This document shows positions 1 to 6,078 of a stretch of DNA of 7,310 nucleotides, piece after piece (the first letter of the stretch is position 1; every line of letters starts with the position of its first letter). Below the pieces are notes generated by a model, which made no database searches, was not told the DNA's origin, and saw nothing but the letters and a program-made list of their open reading frames with translations. Position numbers and translations under genes: made by a program. The DNA lies in assembly GCA_021731425.1 (NCBI GenBank), contig JAKFXJ010000165.1:1-7310 (forward strand). The letters are read 5' to 3'. Source of the DNA: Limnohabitans sp. (GTDB lineage: Bacteria; Pseudomonadota; Gammaproteobacteria; Burkholderiales; Burkholderiaceae_C).

Positions 1-8
1 CGCCTGCC

Positions 9-14
9 TATACT
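9..14 (+). promoter_or_regulatory. Candidate -10 element for pdxH (possible leaderless transcript)
   Basis: The hexamer TATACT matches five of six bases of the sigma70 -10 consensus. It ends six bases before the pdxH ATG, so the expected transcription start falls on or next to the A of the start codon. No Shine-Dalgarno-like purine run lies between it and the ATG. The -35 position falls outside the window, so only half of the promoter can be judged. Confidence 0.4.
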
Positions 15-20
15 TGCGCC

Positions 21-653
21 ATGAACATCGCCGACCTGCGCAAGAGCTACGAAAAAGCCGAGCTCAACGAAAACGCCTCCCACGCTGACCCCTTGCAACA
101 ATTTGCGCAATGGCTGCAAGAGGCCATCGCCGCCGAAGTGCCCGAGCCCAACGCCATGACACTGGCCACCGTGGCCAGCAACCTGCGCCCCAGCACTCGG
201 GTGGTGCTGATCAAGGGCTATGACGAGCGCGGCATCGTCTGGTACACCAACTACGACAGCCGCAAGGGTCAGGAGCTGGCGGGCAACCCGTTTGCGGCGC
301 TGCAGTTCCACTGGGTGGAGCTCGAGCGTGTGGTGCGCATTGAAGGCCGTGTGGAGAAAGTCAGCGATGAAGAAAGCGACACCTACTTCCACAGCCGCCC
401 ACTGGACTCGCGCATCGGGGCCTGGGCCTCACCACAAAGCCAGGTGATCGATGGCCGCACGGTGTTGGTGACCAACGCCGCCAAATACGCGGCGCAATTC
501 ATGCTCAACCCGCCACGCCCGCCGCACTGGGGTGGCTACCGCTTGGTGCCCGACAACTGGCAGTTCTGGCAAGGCCGCAAAAGCCGTTTGCATGACCGAC
601 TGCGTTACACCCAAGAGGGCAGCGGCTGGCTGCGTGAGCGCTTGGCGCCCTGA
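21..653 (+). CDS. pdxH: Pyridoxamine/pyridoxine 5'-phosphate oxidase (PdxH)
   Basis: This FMN-dependent cytoplasmic enzyme oxidises pyridoxamine or pyridoxine 5'-phosphate to pyridoxal 5'-phosphate, in the vitamin B6 biosynthesis and salvage pathways. The 210 residues are close to the usual length (E. coli about 218) and the frame looks complete. Family hallmarks appear in order: [11 protein letters not shown] at about 56-66, YTNYDSRKG at 75-83, the block [16 protein letters not shown] at 122-137, [12 protein letters not shown] at 166-177, and the C-terminal substrate-binding RLH at 189-191. By family knowledge, K82, Y122, R126, S130, R189 and H191 correspond to ligand-contacting positions in the E. 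coli enzyme, and all are present. The ATG gives the standard family N-terminus. No Shine-Dalgarno site is visible; a -10-like hexamer sits six bases upstream. The gene runs tail to tail with the next one, with only six bases between the stops and no convincing terminator. Confidence 0.97.
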   Translation: MNIADLRKSYEKAELNENASHADPLQQFAQWLQEAIAAEVPEPNAMTLATVASNLRPSTRVVLIKGYDERGIVWYTNYDSRKGQELAGNPFAALQFHWVELERVVRIEGRVEKVSDEESDTYFHSRPLDSRIGAWASPQSQVIDGRTVLVTNAAKYAAQFMLNPPRPPHWGGYRLVPDNWQFWQGRKSRLHDRLRYTQEGSGWLRERLAP

Positions 654-659
654 ACCCGG

Positions 660-1583
660 TCAATCCGCAGGGCTGAGGGCAGATGCTTCAAACGCCCGAT
701 AAGCCGCCATGAATGTGTCGATGTCTTCAAAGTACGGCATGGCCCCGGCCTGCATCACCGTCACCTGCCAGTTGGGGCGATGGCGCACCAAGTCCAGGGC
801 CCGGTAATCGGTGAAGTCACCGCGTGTGCCGTGCACCACCCACACCGGCACGCGCAGACTCTCATAGACGTTGTGCATGTCGGCGCTGAACAAGCCCCCG
901 CTCAAAAACGACAAAGGCGCTTGCTCTGCGTTGGGCACATGGGCCGTGCGCACCGCATAGGCCCACAAGGTTTCGTCAATGTCCTTGCCGCCCCAGGTGC
1001 GGCGCAAAAAGTAACGCACCACCGAAGGCCGCGACAACTGCCGAAACAAGAGGCGGCCCCAAGCTGGCCCCGGGCGGCGCAAAAATCGGTCAAAGCCCGC
1101 CATGAAAAAAGTGCTGCCCTCGGGCTTGCGCAGCGACTTACCGCCCCGAAACCCGGTGGGGCTGACCAAGGCCAAAGCGGCGAACAACTCAGATGTCTGC
1201 TGGGCCACACGGGCCACAAATTCACACGACAAGGACACGCCCACCACCTGCAGCGGCTGGCCCGGGTGCCGCTCGGCCGCCCATTGCGCCACCAACCGGA
1301 TGGCTTGGCACATGTCACCCACGGTGTAGGCCCGCGGCAAGCGATCCGACAAACCGTAGCCCGGCAAATCGAGGGCGTAGACACTGTGGTCTTGGCACAA
1401 GGCCTCAAACAGAGGCCGAACTTCGGCGGCCGATGCCAGCGCATTGATGCTGTGCACCAAGAGCACGGGAGGACCCGAACCCCCTGAATAGACTGCAATG
1501 CGCCCACTGTCCCCGCTGAGTGTGTGCAGATCGGCTTGGAGTGCAGGCGGCAGGGGTGTGTTCATGGACCGATGGTAGGGCAT
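660..1583 (-). CDS. Alpha/beta-hydrolase-fold protein lacking the canonical catalytic His
   Basis: The 307-residue protein has the alpha/beta hydrolase layout. An oxyanion-type loop LLVHSINA lies at 41-48, the strand-turn DLPGYGLSD at 72-80, a nucleophile-elbow-like GVSLS at 115-119 (Ser117), a likely acid region HGTRGD at 251-256, and the C-terminal loop AGAMPYFED at 279-287. Two features are odd. The elbow reads GxSxS rather than GxSxG. In the last loop, where family members normally have G-H-x-P, this protein has G-A-M-P, so Ala281 occupies the usual catalytic-His position. It may be a non-hydrolytic member or use another base; the substrate cannot be told. No signal peptide is evident. 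The second ATG (residue 7, start at 1565) is an equally plausible start, since neither has a clear ribosome binding site. It lies 38 bases downstream of the AEC transporter gene on the same strand, so the two are probably co-transcribed. Confidence 0.85.
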   Translation of the reverse strand: MPYHRSMNTPLPPALQADLHTLSGDSGRIAVYSGGSGPPVLLVHSINALASAAEVRPLFEALCQDHSVYALDLPGYGLSDRLPRAYTVGDMCQAIRLVAQWAAERHPGQPLQVVGVSLSCEFVARVAQQTSELFAALALVSPTGFRGGKSLRKPEGSTFFMAGFDRFLRRPGPAWGRLLFRQLSRPSVVRYFLRRTWGGKDIDETLWAYAVRTAHVPNAEQAPLSFLSGGLFSADMHNVYESLRVPVWVVHGTRGDFTDYRALDLVRHRPNWQVTVMQAGAMPYFEDIDTFMAAYRAFEASALSPAD

Positions 1584-1621
1584 GCGCTCAAGACAGCTGC
1601 CTTCAAGATCGAATCAAGCCA

Positions 1622-2578
1622 TCAATGGGGCAACACAGCCAGCAAGGCCATCACCAGCGAGATGCCCAGCATGGAAATCAGTGTCGACACGGCCACGGCG
1701 GCGGTCACGGTGTCTTCTTCCTTGCGGTAGCGCTGTGAAAACAGGAACACATTGGCCCCAATGGGCAAGGCCGCCGCCACGACCATGACCGACAAATGCA
1801 TGCCCCGCAGGCCCAGCAACCAACCTACCGCCAGCATCAGCGCCGGGTGCAAAACGGTTTTCACCAGCGAAGGTTTGAGGGCCGATGTGAACTGCCGACC
1901 CACTGGCGTTTGCGACAGGGTGATGCCCACCAGCACCAAGGCGATGGGGCCAAAGGCACTGCCCAGCAAGGCCAGGGGACGGTCCACCACGGGGTGCAGT
2001 CCCCAGCCAGTTTGGGCATAGGCCAGGCCCAACAAAATGGGCAAAGGCACGGGGTGAATGATGGCGTTGCGCACAGCCGATGACACGGTGCGCCAAATCG
2101 GCCGCTGCTCCCCCGACAACACCGCTTGCTCGCGTGCCACCTGCAGCTCCAGCACCAGCGTGGCGGCACTGAGCAAGACCAAGGCATGCAAAGAAATCAG
2201 GGTGAACAGCAGCACCTGGCCTTCCTGACCATAGGCCAGACCAATAAGGGGCACACCGATCATGAGCGTGTTGCTGAAAATGCCCGCCAGCGCCAGCACG
2301 GACGCCCGGCTGCTGCCGCCATAAGCCCAGAGCATGGCCACAAACAAAATGCCCGCTGCCAAAAAGTACTGCGCCACCGGCTTGAAGTCCAGTTGATCGA
2401 GGTGAACGCTGCTCATGCTGCGAAACAGCAAGGCTGGCGTGAGCACCAAAAATACCAGATTGGACAGGTCACGCACCGAGTCCCCCCGCACCAATTTGGC
2501 CTTGCCCGCGACAAAACCAATGAAGATGAGCAGCACCACCGGCAAAAGTGATGACAGGACGGGGTGATCGAGGTTCAT
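1622..2578 (-). CDS. AEC (auxin efflux carrier) family transporter
   Basis: This is a 318-residue inner-membrane protein with about ten hydrophobic segments, at roughly 8-28, 38-58, 69-87, 92-115, 122-145, 170-188, 203-222, 236-257, 262-282 and 293-315. A polar cytoplasmic-type linker lies in the middle (about 147-170). Two helices carry family signatures: FSNTLMIGVPLIG at 101-113, resembling the conserved Asn-plus-GxPL motif of the first half, and LPIGANVFLFSQRY at 271-284, resembling the Pro/Asn motif of the second half. AEC proteins (Pfam Mem_trans) are secondary carriers. Bacterial members have been linked to malonate, malate and other small organic acids, but the substrate is not readable here. 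The ATG has no Shine-Dalgarno sequence; a GATAAT hexamer ends six bases before it. The hydrolase-fold gene follows in the same direction, suggesting a two-gene unit with a related metabolite. Confidence 0.92.
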   Translation of the reverse strand: MNLDHPVLSSLLPVVLLIFIGFVAGKAKLVRGDSVRDLSNLVFLVLTPALLFRSMSSVHLDQLDFKPVAQYFLAAGILFVAMLWAYGGSSRASVLALAGIFSNTLMIGVPLIGLAYGQEGQVLLFTLISLHALVLLSAATLVLELQVAREQAVLSGEQRPIWRTVSSAVRNAIIHPVPLPILLGLAYAQTGWGLHPVVDRPLALLGSAFGPIALVLVGITLSQTPVGRQFTSALKPSLVKTVLHPALMLAVGWLLGLRGMHLSVMVVAAALPIGANVFLFSQRYRKEEDTVTAAVAVSTLISMLGISLVMALLAVLPH

Positions 2579-2584
2579 GGCTGG

Positions 2585-2590
2585 ATTATC
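2585..2590 (-). promoter_or_regulatory. Candidate -10 element for the AEC transporter gene
   Basis: On the minus strand the hexamer GATAAT (five of six consensus bases) is followed by exactly six bases and then the ATG at 2578. This puts the expected transcript start at the start codon. No ribosome binding site is present. The -35 region 15-19 bases upstream has no good match to TTGACA, so the call rests on the -10 and its spacing only. Confidence 0.35.
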
Positions 2591-2625
2591 CCGGCCTGCC
2601 TGAACCAGACTTCAGCGGAAACCAC

Positions 2626-2651
2626 GTAGCGCCGCCACTGGGCGACGCTAC
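2626..2651 (-). terminator. Hairpin after the TonB-dependent receptor gene, possible terminator
   Basis: Just past the receptor stop, an imperfect dyad pairs GTAGCG (2626-2631) with CGCTAC (2646-2651). After one mismatch it continues with CGCC (2633-2636) pairing to GGCG (2641-2644), leaving a four-base loop. No long U tract follows in the minus-strand direction (only a short GGTTTCC), so intrinsic termination would be weak. It sits between the receptor stop and the next gene's start, where a terminator is expected. Confidence 0.4.
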
Positions 2652-2659
2652 TCATGCCA

Positions 2660-4669
2660 TCAGAAAGTGGCCTGAACCCCCAGCTTGAAGCTGCGCCCCG
2701 GCAAAGGCGATTTGCCAAATGCGGTGCTGGTCAGGATCGAGCTGGCGCTGTAGGCCAGTTGGTCGGTGAGGTTGTCCAGACGGGCGAACCAGTTGAGCAC
2801 CGTGGTGTCCAGCTTTTGGCGGTAAGACACACTGGCGTTGACCCAGGTGTAGGCACCCGTGGCCACACTGCCTTCGGGCACACGCTTTTGCGCGGCATGC
2901 CAGTCGGCGCCCAGCTTGGCGCTCCAGGGGCCTTGGCCATGCACCAGCGTTGCGCCCACACGCATGGGGGCGATGCGGGGCAAGGGCTCGCCGGTGTTGG
3001 TGTTGGTTGCCCGCACGGTGTCGGCACGCCAGTCCAGATCGAGCGTCGAGGTGTTTTGCCACAGACGCTGACGACCGCTGGCCTCCAAGCCTCTGAATTG
3101 GGCCTTCACGCCTTGGTAGCGCTGCACGGGCAAATCGTCCTCCACGTCCTGCGTGTTCATCAGGCCGATGTAGTTGGCAAACTGGCTGGCAAAGGCCGTC
3201 ACATTGGCACTGTTGGGGCCGGACTTCCACTGCACACCCGCATCCAGGCTCTTGGACTTTTCCAGGCCCAATGCTGCGCTGCCGATTTCCCAGGCGTGGG
3301 TGGCCAGGTGTGGGCCGTTGGCAAACAACTCGTAGTCTTTGGGGGCGCGCTGCGTCAAGGCCGCATTGCCGGTCAAAGACCATACGGGCGAGAGCTTGAA
3401 CACCGCCCCACCGGCAACACTGAAGGGGGTGAATTTTTGGGTGCCGATGCCCTCGTCAAAACGGTCCAGCTCGGGGTTGCCCAAGGATCCGACCCGCACC
3501 GACTCCCAACGCGCCCCGGCCGTGACTTGGCCCCAGGCGGTGGGCAGCTCTTCGTGCACAAAAAGGGCTTGGCTGCGTGTGCGGCTGAACGGCGCAAAGG
3601 CTTCATCGCCCAACGCAGAAAAGCGGCTCGACTCGGTTTGCAGACCCACCACGCCTTGCCACCCCGCCAACGGGCGGTGCCGCGCCTCGATGCGCAGGTC
3701 CTGGCCCTTGTTGGCAAACACGGTGCCCGCATCAGCGCCTTCAAACTCGGTGTGCTGGTAGTCGGTGTGGCTCAGGCGGGCTTTGATGCTCTCAAACCAG
3801 CCCGGCAGTTGGCGCACTTGGCCTTCAAGCGCGTAGCGGGTGGTCTTCATGCCAATCGTCACCTCGTCTTCGGCCACGGTGCCGTAATCGCTTTGGTAGG
3901 TGTTGACCGATGCGCCCAAATAGCCGTGGTCCCAGAAGGTGCTGGCCCCGATGGCCCCACCCCGTGCGGTGCTGGCCGAGTTGCAGATGCGCCGGGCGTT
4001 GGCAGGTGCGCCGGGCTTTGTGCAGTCGAGTGCCACCGGCACCCGCACATCGCCGGTGCGGCGGTCAAAACCGTCTAGGTGCAGGGCATAACGTTCGTTG
4101 CCCGCCTCCACCAAACCGGCCACGCTGCGTTCGTCATTGCCCGTGCCCGCTTGCAGCTGGGCTTTGCCCAGCACGCCCGAGACTGCTTCTCGCGGGATGC
4201 GGTTGTCGATCACGTTGACCACACCGCCCACGGCGCTGCCGCCATAAAGCAAGGCGGCCGGGCCCCGAAGCACTTCCACACGGTCGGTGGACAAGACATC
4301 GAGTGGCACCGCGTGGTCGTAGCTGAGCGCCGAAGCATCGAGGCTGGAGGCGCTGTTGTTCAGCACCCGGATGCGGTCGCCATCAAGCCCGCGAATGGTG
4401 GGACGGCTGGCGTTGGGGCCAAAGTAGGTGCTGGACACACCGGGCAAACCGTTCAGGGTTTCGCCCAAAGTGCTTTGCCCGCGTTCGAGCAGGTCGGCAC
4501 GGCCCATGGTGCTCACAGGCACGGTGGTGCTGTCGCGGCCCAGGGGGTTACCGGTGATGACAATTTCAGGGGAAGAACCAGATACGGCGCTCTGCGCCCA
4601 GGCGTTTGAAAGAGACAAGGAGGCCAGGCTGGCGCATGCCAGGGCCGAAAGGCGAAAAGAATAGGTCAT
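2660..4669 (-). CDS. TonB-dependent outer-membrane receptor, ZnuD-like (probable zinc receptor)
   Basis: The 669-residue protein has a Sec signal peptide (about 1-25, ending SNAWA), a TonB-box-like EIVITG at 35-40, a plug domain at about 45-155 and a beta-barrel ending in the terminal Phe typical of outer-membrane proteins. Plug motifs SRPTIRGLDGDRIRVLNN (88-105), SLDASALSYDHAVPLD (109-124) and RGPAALLYGGSAVGGVVNV (135-153) are those of the ZnuD-type zinc receptor family. Barrel segments HTDYQHTEFEG (301-311) and RAPKDYELFANGPHLAT (441-457) also fit that family. Two Cys (216, 229) bracket a probable extracellular loop and could form a disulfide; a Cys-containing loop is known in Neisseria ZnuD. 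I chose the ATG at 4669 because it begins the signal peptide exactly; an upstream in-frame GTG at 4717 would add an unlikely tail inside a hairpin. It lies last in a three-gene same-strand set with His-rich and Cys-rich exported proteins. Zinc is the best substrate guess; no Zur-type operator was found. Confidence 0.9.
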   Translation of the reverse strand: MTYSFRLSALACASLASLSLSNAWAQSAVSGSSPEIVITGNPLGRDSTTVPVSTMGRADLLERGQSTLGETLNGLPGVSSTYFGPNASRPTIRGLDGDRIRVLNNSASSLDASALSYDHAVPLDVLSTDRVEVLRGPAALLYGGSAVGGVVNVIDNRIPREAVSGVLGKAQLQAGTGNDERSVAGLVEAGNERYALHLDGFDRRTGDVRVPVALDCTKPGAPANARRICNSASTARGGAIGASTFWDHGYLGASVNTYQSDYGTVAEDEVTIGMKTTRYALEGQVRQLPGWFESIKARLSHTDYQHTEFEGADAGTVFANKGQDLRIEARHRPLAGWQGVVGLQTESSRFSALGDEAFAPFSRTRSQALFVHEELPTAWGQVTAGARWESVRVGSLGNPELDRFDEGIGTQKFTPFSVAGGAVFKLSPVWSLTGNAALTQRAPKDYELFANGPHLATHAWEIGSAALGLEKSKSLDAGVQWKSGPNSANVTAFASQFANYIGLMNTQDVEDDLPVQRYQGVKAQFRGLEASGRQRLWQNTSTLDLDWRADTVRATNTNTGEPLPRIAPMRVGATLVHGQGPWSAKLGADWHAAQKRVPEGSVATGAYTWVNASVSYRQKLDTTVLNWFARLDNLTDQLAYSASSILTSTAFGKSPLPGRSFKLGVQATF

Positions 4670-4704
4670 AAAGCGATGATTTGAAAAACAGGAACAGCCC
4701 AGCG

Positions 4705-4725
4705 CTTTCCGCTCCACACGGAAAG
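4705..4725 (-). other. Perfect 7-bp stem-loop in the leader of the receptor gene
   Basis: CTTTCCG (4705-4711) and CGGAAAG (4719-4725) form a perfect seven-base-pair stem with a seven-base loop. It sits in the 78-base gap between the His-rich gene and the receptor gene. In the minus-strand transcript the loop reads UGUGGAG, exposing a purine-rich GGAG, and lies about 35 bases before the receptor ATG. No U tract follows, so it does not look like an intrinsic terminator. It could affect mRNA stability or translation, or be chance. Confidence 0.35.
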
Positions 4726-4747
4726 TCAGCCAGACAGGATCAGGGGT

Positions 4748-5176
4748 TCAAATCAGCGCAGGCGGCGCACGGGCTTGCGCCGGGGACCAAAGGTCTTGGT
4801 CCGGATAAAAAGTCGCCCTAAAAATGGGCTGGGCCATGGCCACACTTGGGGCCAGGCCGGGTGGGCAAGGGGTACTCAGCCGTTCAGCTTGCGACAGGTG
4901 ATCCAGCACACGGCACAGATCGGCGTCGGCTTCATGGCCCAAGGGGTCCGAATGCCCTTCGTGCCGATCTTCGTCGTGCAGATGCACCGCATGCGCAAGA
5001 GCCTGCGCGTCATGGTGCCCAGCGGGGGCAGAGATCGCATGCCCTGTCCCTTGCTCAATGCCATGGTCAAGTCCGTGGCCAATGCCGTGCAGCTGCCCCC
5101 AAAGAGGGGCCCACAGCAGGGCCACCACCAGCAAGGTGTGCAGCCAAACCGGCAGGCGTGATCGCGGAGAACTCAT
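4748..5176 (-). CDS. Histidine-rich exported protein, probable periplasmic metal binder
   Basis: The 142-residue protein starts with a basic N-terminus and a hydrophobic segment (about 9-27, VWLHTLLVVALLWAPLWG), consistent with a signal peptide or membrane anchor. The next 65 residues hold 13 histidines (30, 34, 38, 46, 54, 55, 62, 65, 67, 72, 75, 81, 93), partly spaced every four residues (HGIGHGLDHG) and mixed with Asp/Glu (HLHDEDRHEGH). Such tracts are typical of zinc- or nickel-binding proteins. Two Cys (88, 104) follow, then a Pro-rich C-terminus ending in ARAPP. I do not recognise a named family with certainty; the layout recalls small exported proteins (DUF2946-like) often found beside TonB-dependent receptors. 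It lies 25 bases after the Cys-rich gene and 78 bases before the receptor gene, all on one strand. A role in buffering or delivering metal for the receptor is inferred. No clear Shine-Dalgarno sequence is visible. Confidence 0.8.
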   Translation of the reverse strand: MSSPRSRLPVWLHTLLVVALLWAPLWGQLHGIGHGLDHGIEQGTGHAISAPAGHHDAQALAHAVHLHDEDRHEGHSDPLGHEADADLCRVLDHLSQAERLSTPCPPGLAPSVAMAQPIFRATFYPDQDLWSPAQARAPPALI

Positions 5177-5201
5177 GAACGGCGAAGTCGACAGCGGCGG
5201 A

Positions 5202-5441
5202 TCAGTGAACGTGCTTCATGCCGCAGTATTTGCCCAGCGCGAGGCCCTTGCAGGCGGCTTGCAGCTCCTTGGTGCATTGGTCCGGTTTTTTGCCGGACTC
5301 CAGGCATTTGGCAGCCGCCTCGTGGGCTTCGGCCATGGCGCGGTGGCGGGCAATGTCCTGCTCCACCTCTTTCTTGGAGTGTTGGGCCAAGGCCCCCCAG
5401 GACAAGCTCATGGCGGCTAGAAAAAAGACAATGTTTTTCAT
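5202..5441 (-). CDS. Small Cys-rich periplasmic protein
   Basis: The 79-residue protein has a clean Sec signal peptide (1-19, MKNIVFFLAAMSLSWGALA, cleavage before Gln20). The mature part of about 60 residues begins with a charged helix-like stretch (SKKEVEQDIARHRAMAEAHEAAAK) and then has four cysteines at 46, 56, 64 and 73, spaced C-x9-C-x7-C-x8-C, ending in HVH. His33, His40, His77 and His79 add possible metal ligands. An even number of Cys in an exported protein suggests two disulfides, perhaps a helical hairpin, or a metal site. The ATG at 5441 was preferred to one at 5492 because it starts the signal peptide and the upstream ATG lies inside a hairpin. It is the first gene of the three-gene set ending in the ZnuD-like receptor, so an accessory role in metal uptake or sensing is plausible. 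I do not recognise a characterised family. Confidence 0.8.
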   Translation of the reverse strand: MKNIVFFLAAMSLSWGALAQHSKKEVEQDIARHRAMAEAHEAAAKCLESGKKPDQCTKELQAACKGLALGKYCGMKHVH

Positions 5442-5483
5442 GGGTTTTCTTGAAGTGATTCGCTTTGCAGAGGCGATTTTCCG

Positions 5484-5507
5484 AGCAGGCATCGACCAAT
5501 GCCTGCT
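5484..5507 (-). terminator. Perfect 9-bp inverted repeat after msrA, possible terminator or operator
   Basis: AGCAGGCAT (5484-5492) and ATGCCTGCT (5499-5507) form a perfect nine-base-pair stem with a six-base loop. It begins nine bases past the msrA stop and ends 42 bases before the next gene's ATG on the same strand. In the minus-strand transcript it is followed by CGGAAAAUCG, with no U tract. It best fits a terminator or RNA-stabilising 3' hairpin of msrA. Because it also lies in the presumed promoter region of the Cys-rich/His-rich/receptor set, an operator role is an alternative. Confidence 0.45.
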
Positions 5508-5516
5508 GCGCCATTG

Positions 5517-6050
5517 TCACTCACGCACCAAGCGCGAAAACGTCTTTTTGAATTTGCTCACCTTGGGCGCGGCCACAGCCATGCAATAGCCCTGGTAGGG
5601 GTTGCGTTCAAAAAAGTCTTGGTGGTAGTCCTCGGCCGCACTGTAATTGTCCAAGGCCAGCACCTCGGTGACGATGGGTTGGCCAAAGGCCCGCGCCGTC
5701 GCCAGCTCGGCGATCAGGGCGCGAGCCTCCTCGGCTTGCTCGGGTGTGGTGAAGTAAATGCCGCTGCGGTACTGCGTGCCCACGTCGTTGCCCTGGCGGT
5801 TCAAGGTGGTGGGGTCATGGATGACAAAAAAGACTTCCAGCAGCTCGCGGGTGCTCACCTGCGCTGGTTCGTATTCGAGCTTGACCACCTCGTTGTGTCC
5901 GGTGCGGCCGGTGCAGACGTCGTCGTAGCTGGGGTTCACGGTCTGGCCGTTGCAGTAGCCTGACTCCACATCGGTCACGCCGCGCACCTTGACGTACACC
6001 GCCTCGGTGCACCAAAAGCAGCCGCCGCCTAAAACCAGGGTTTGGGTCAT
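5517..6050 (-). CDS. msrA: Peptide-methionine (S)-S-oxide reductase MsrA
   Basis: This cytosolic enzyme reduces the S-epimer of methionine sulfoxide, free or in proteins, repairing oxidative damage. The 177-residue product carries the active-site motif GGCFWCTE at 9-16, with Cys11 as the expected nucleophile and Glu16 as the conserved acid. It also has NPSYDDVCTGRTGHNEVV at 39-56, GNDVGTQYRSGIY at 88-99, and the C-terminal NPYQGYCMAVAAPKVSKFKK with Cys156 as the likely resolving cysteine. It has Cys14 where many homologues have Gly (GCFWG), and Cys33 where many have a small residue (GYAGG), giving five cysteines in all. The ATG at 6050 starts one residue pattern before the TLVLGGGCFWC strand, and an AAGGA ribosome binding site lies about seven bases upstream. 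It follows the LysR gene by 28 bases on the same strand, so co-transcription with the regulator is likely. A hairpin follows the stop. Confidence 0.96.
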   Translation of the reverse strand: MTQTLVLGGGCFWCTEAVYVKVRGVTDVESGYCNGQTVNPSYDDVCTGRTGHNEVVKLEYEPAQVSTRELLEVFFVIHDPTTLNRQGNDVGTQYRSGIYFTTPEQAEEARALIAELATARAFGQPIVTEVLALDNYSAAEDYHQDFFERNPYQGYCMAVAAPKVSKFKKTFSRLVRE

Positions 6051-6078
6051 GTGGGTTCCTTGTTTGAGAGGGTTTGAA

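Noticed and set aside
647..673. Bidirectional terminator between pdxH and the hydrolase gene
   Set aside because: GCCCT/AGGGC gives only a 5-bp stem with a 17-base loop, overlaps both coding ends and has no T tract.
780..1487. 235-codon plus-strand frame opposite the hydrolase-fold gene
   Set aside because: Composition is His/Gln/Ala/Arg-rich without any recognisable motif; it is a shadow of the minus-strand gene.
2654..4078. Long open frame of 474 codons on the plus strand opposite the receptor gene
   Set aside because: It lies wholly antisense to a protein with clear TonB-receptor motifs, its translation shows no domain, and long antisense frames are expected with this GC-rich codon use.
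4670..4717. Upstream GTG start extending the receptor by 16 residues
   Set aside because: The extension precedes a perfect signal peptide, begins with GTG inside a hairpin loop, and has no family counterpart.
5442..5492. Upstream ATG extending the Cys-rich protein by 17 residues
   Set aside because: It would bury the signal peptide behind a basic tail and begins inside the inverted repeat.
5442..5516. Zur or Fur operator upstream of the metal-uptake set
   Set aside because: I looked for an AT-rich palindrome of the known Zur/Fur type. Only a 5-of-6 dyad (ATTCGC/GCGATT) and the GC-rich inverted repeat are present, and neither fits.
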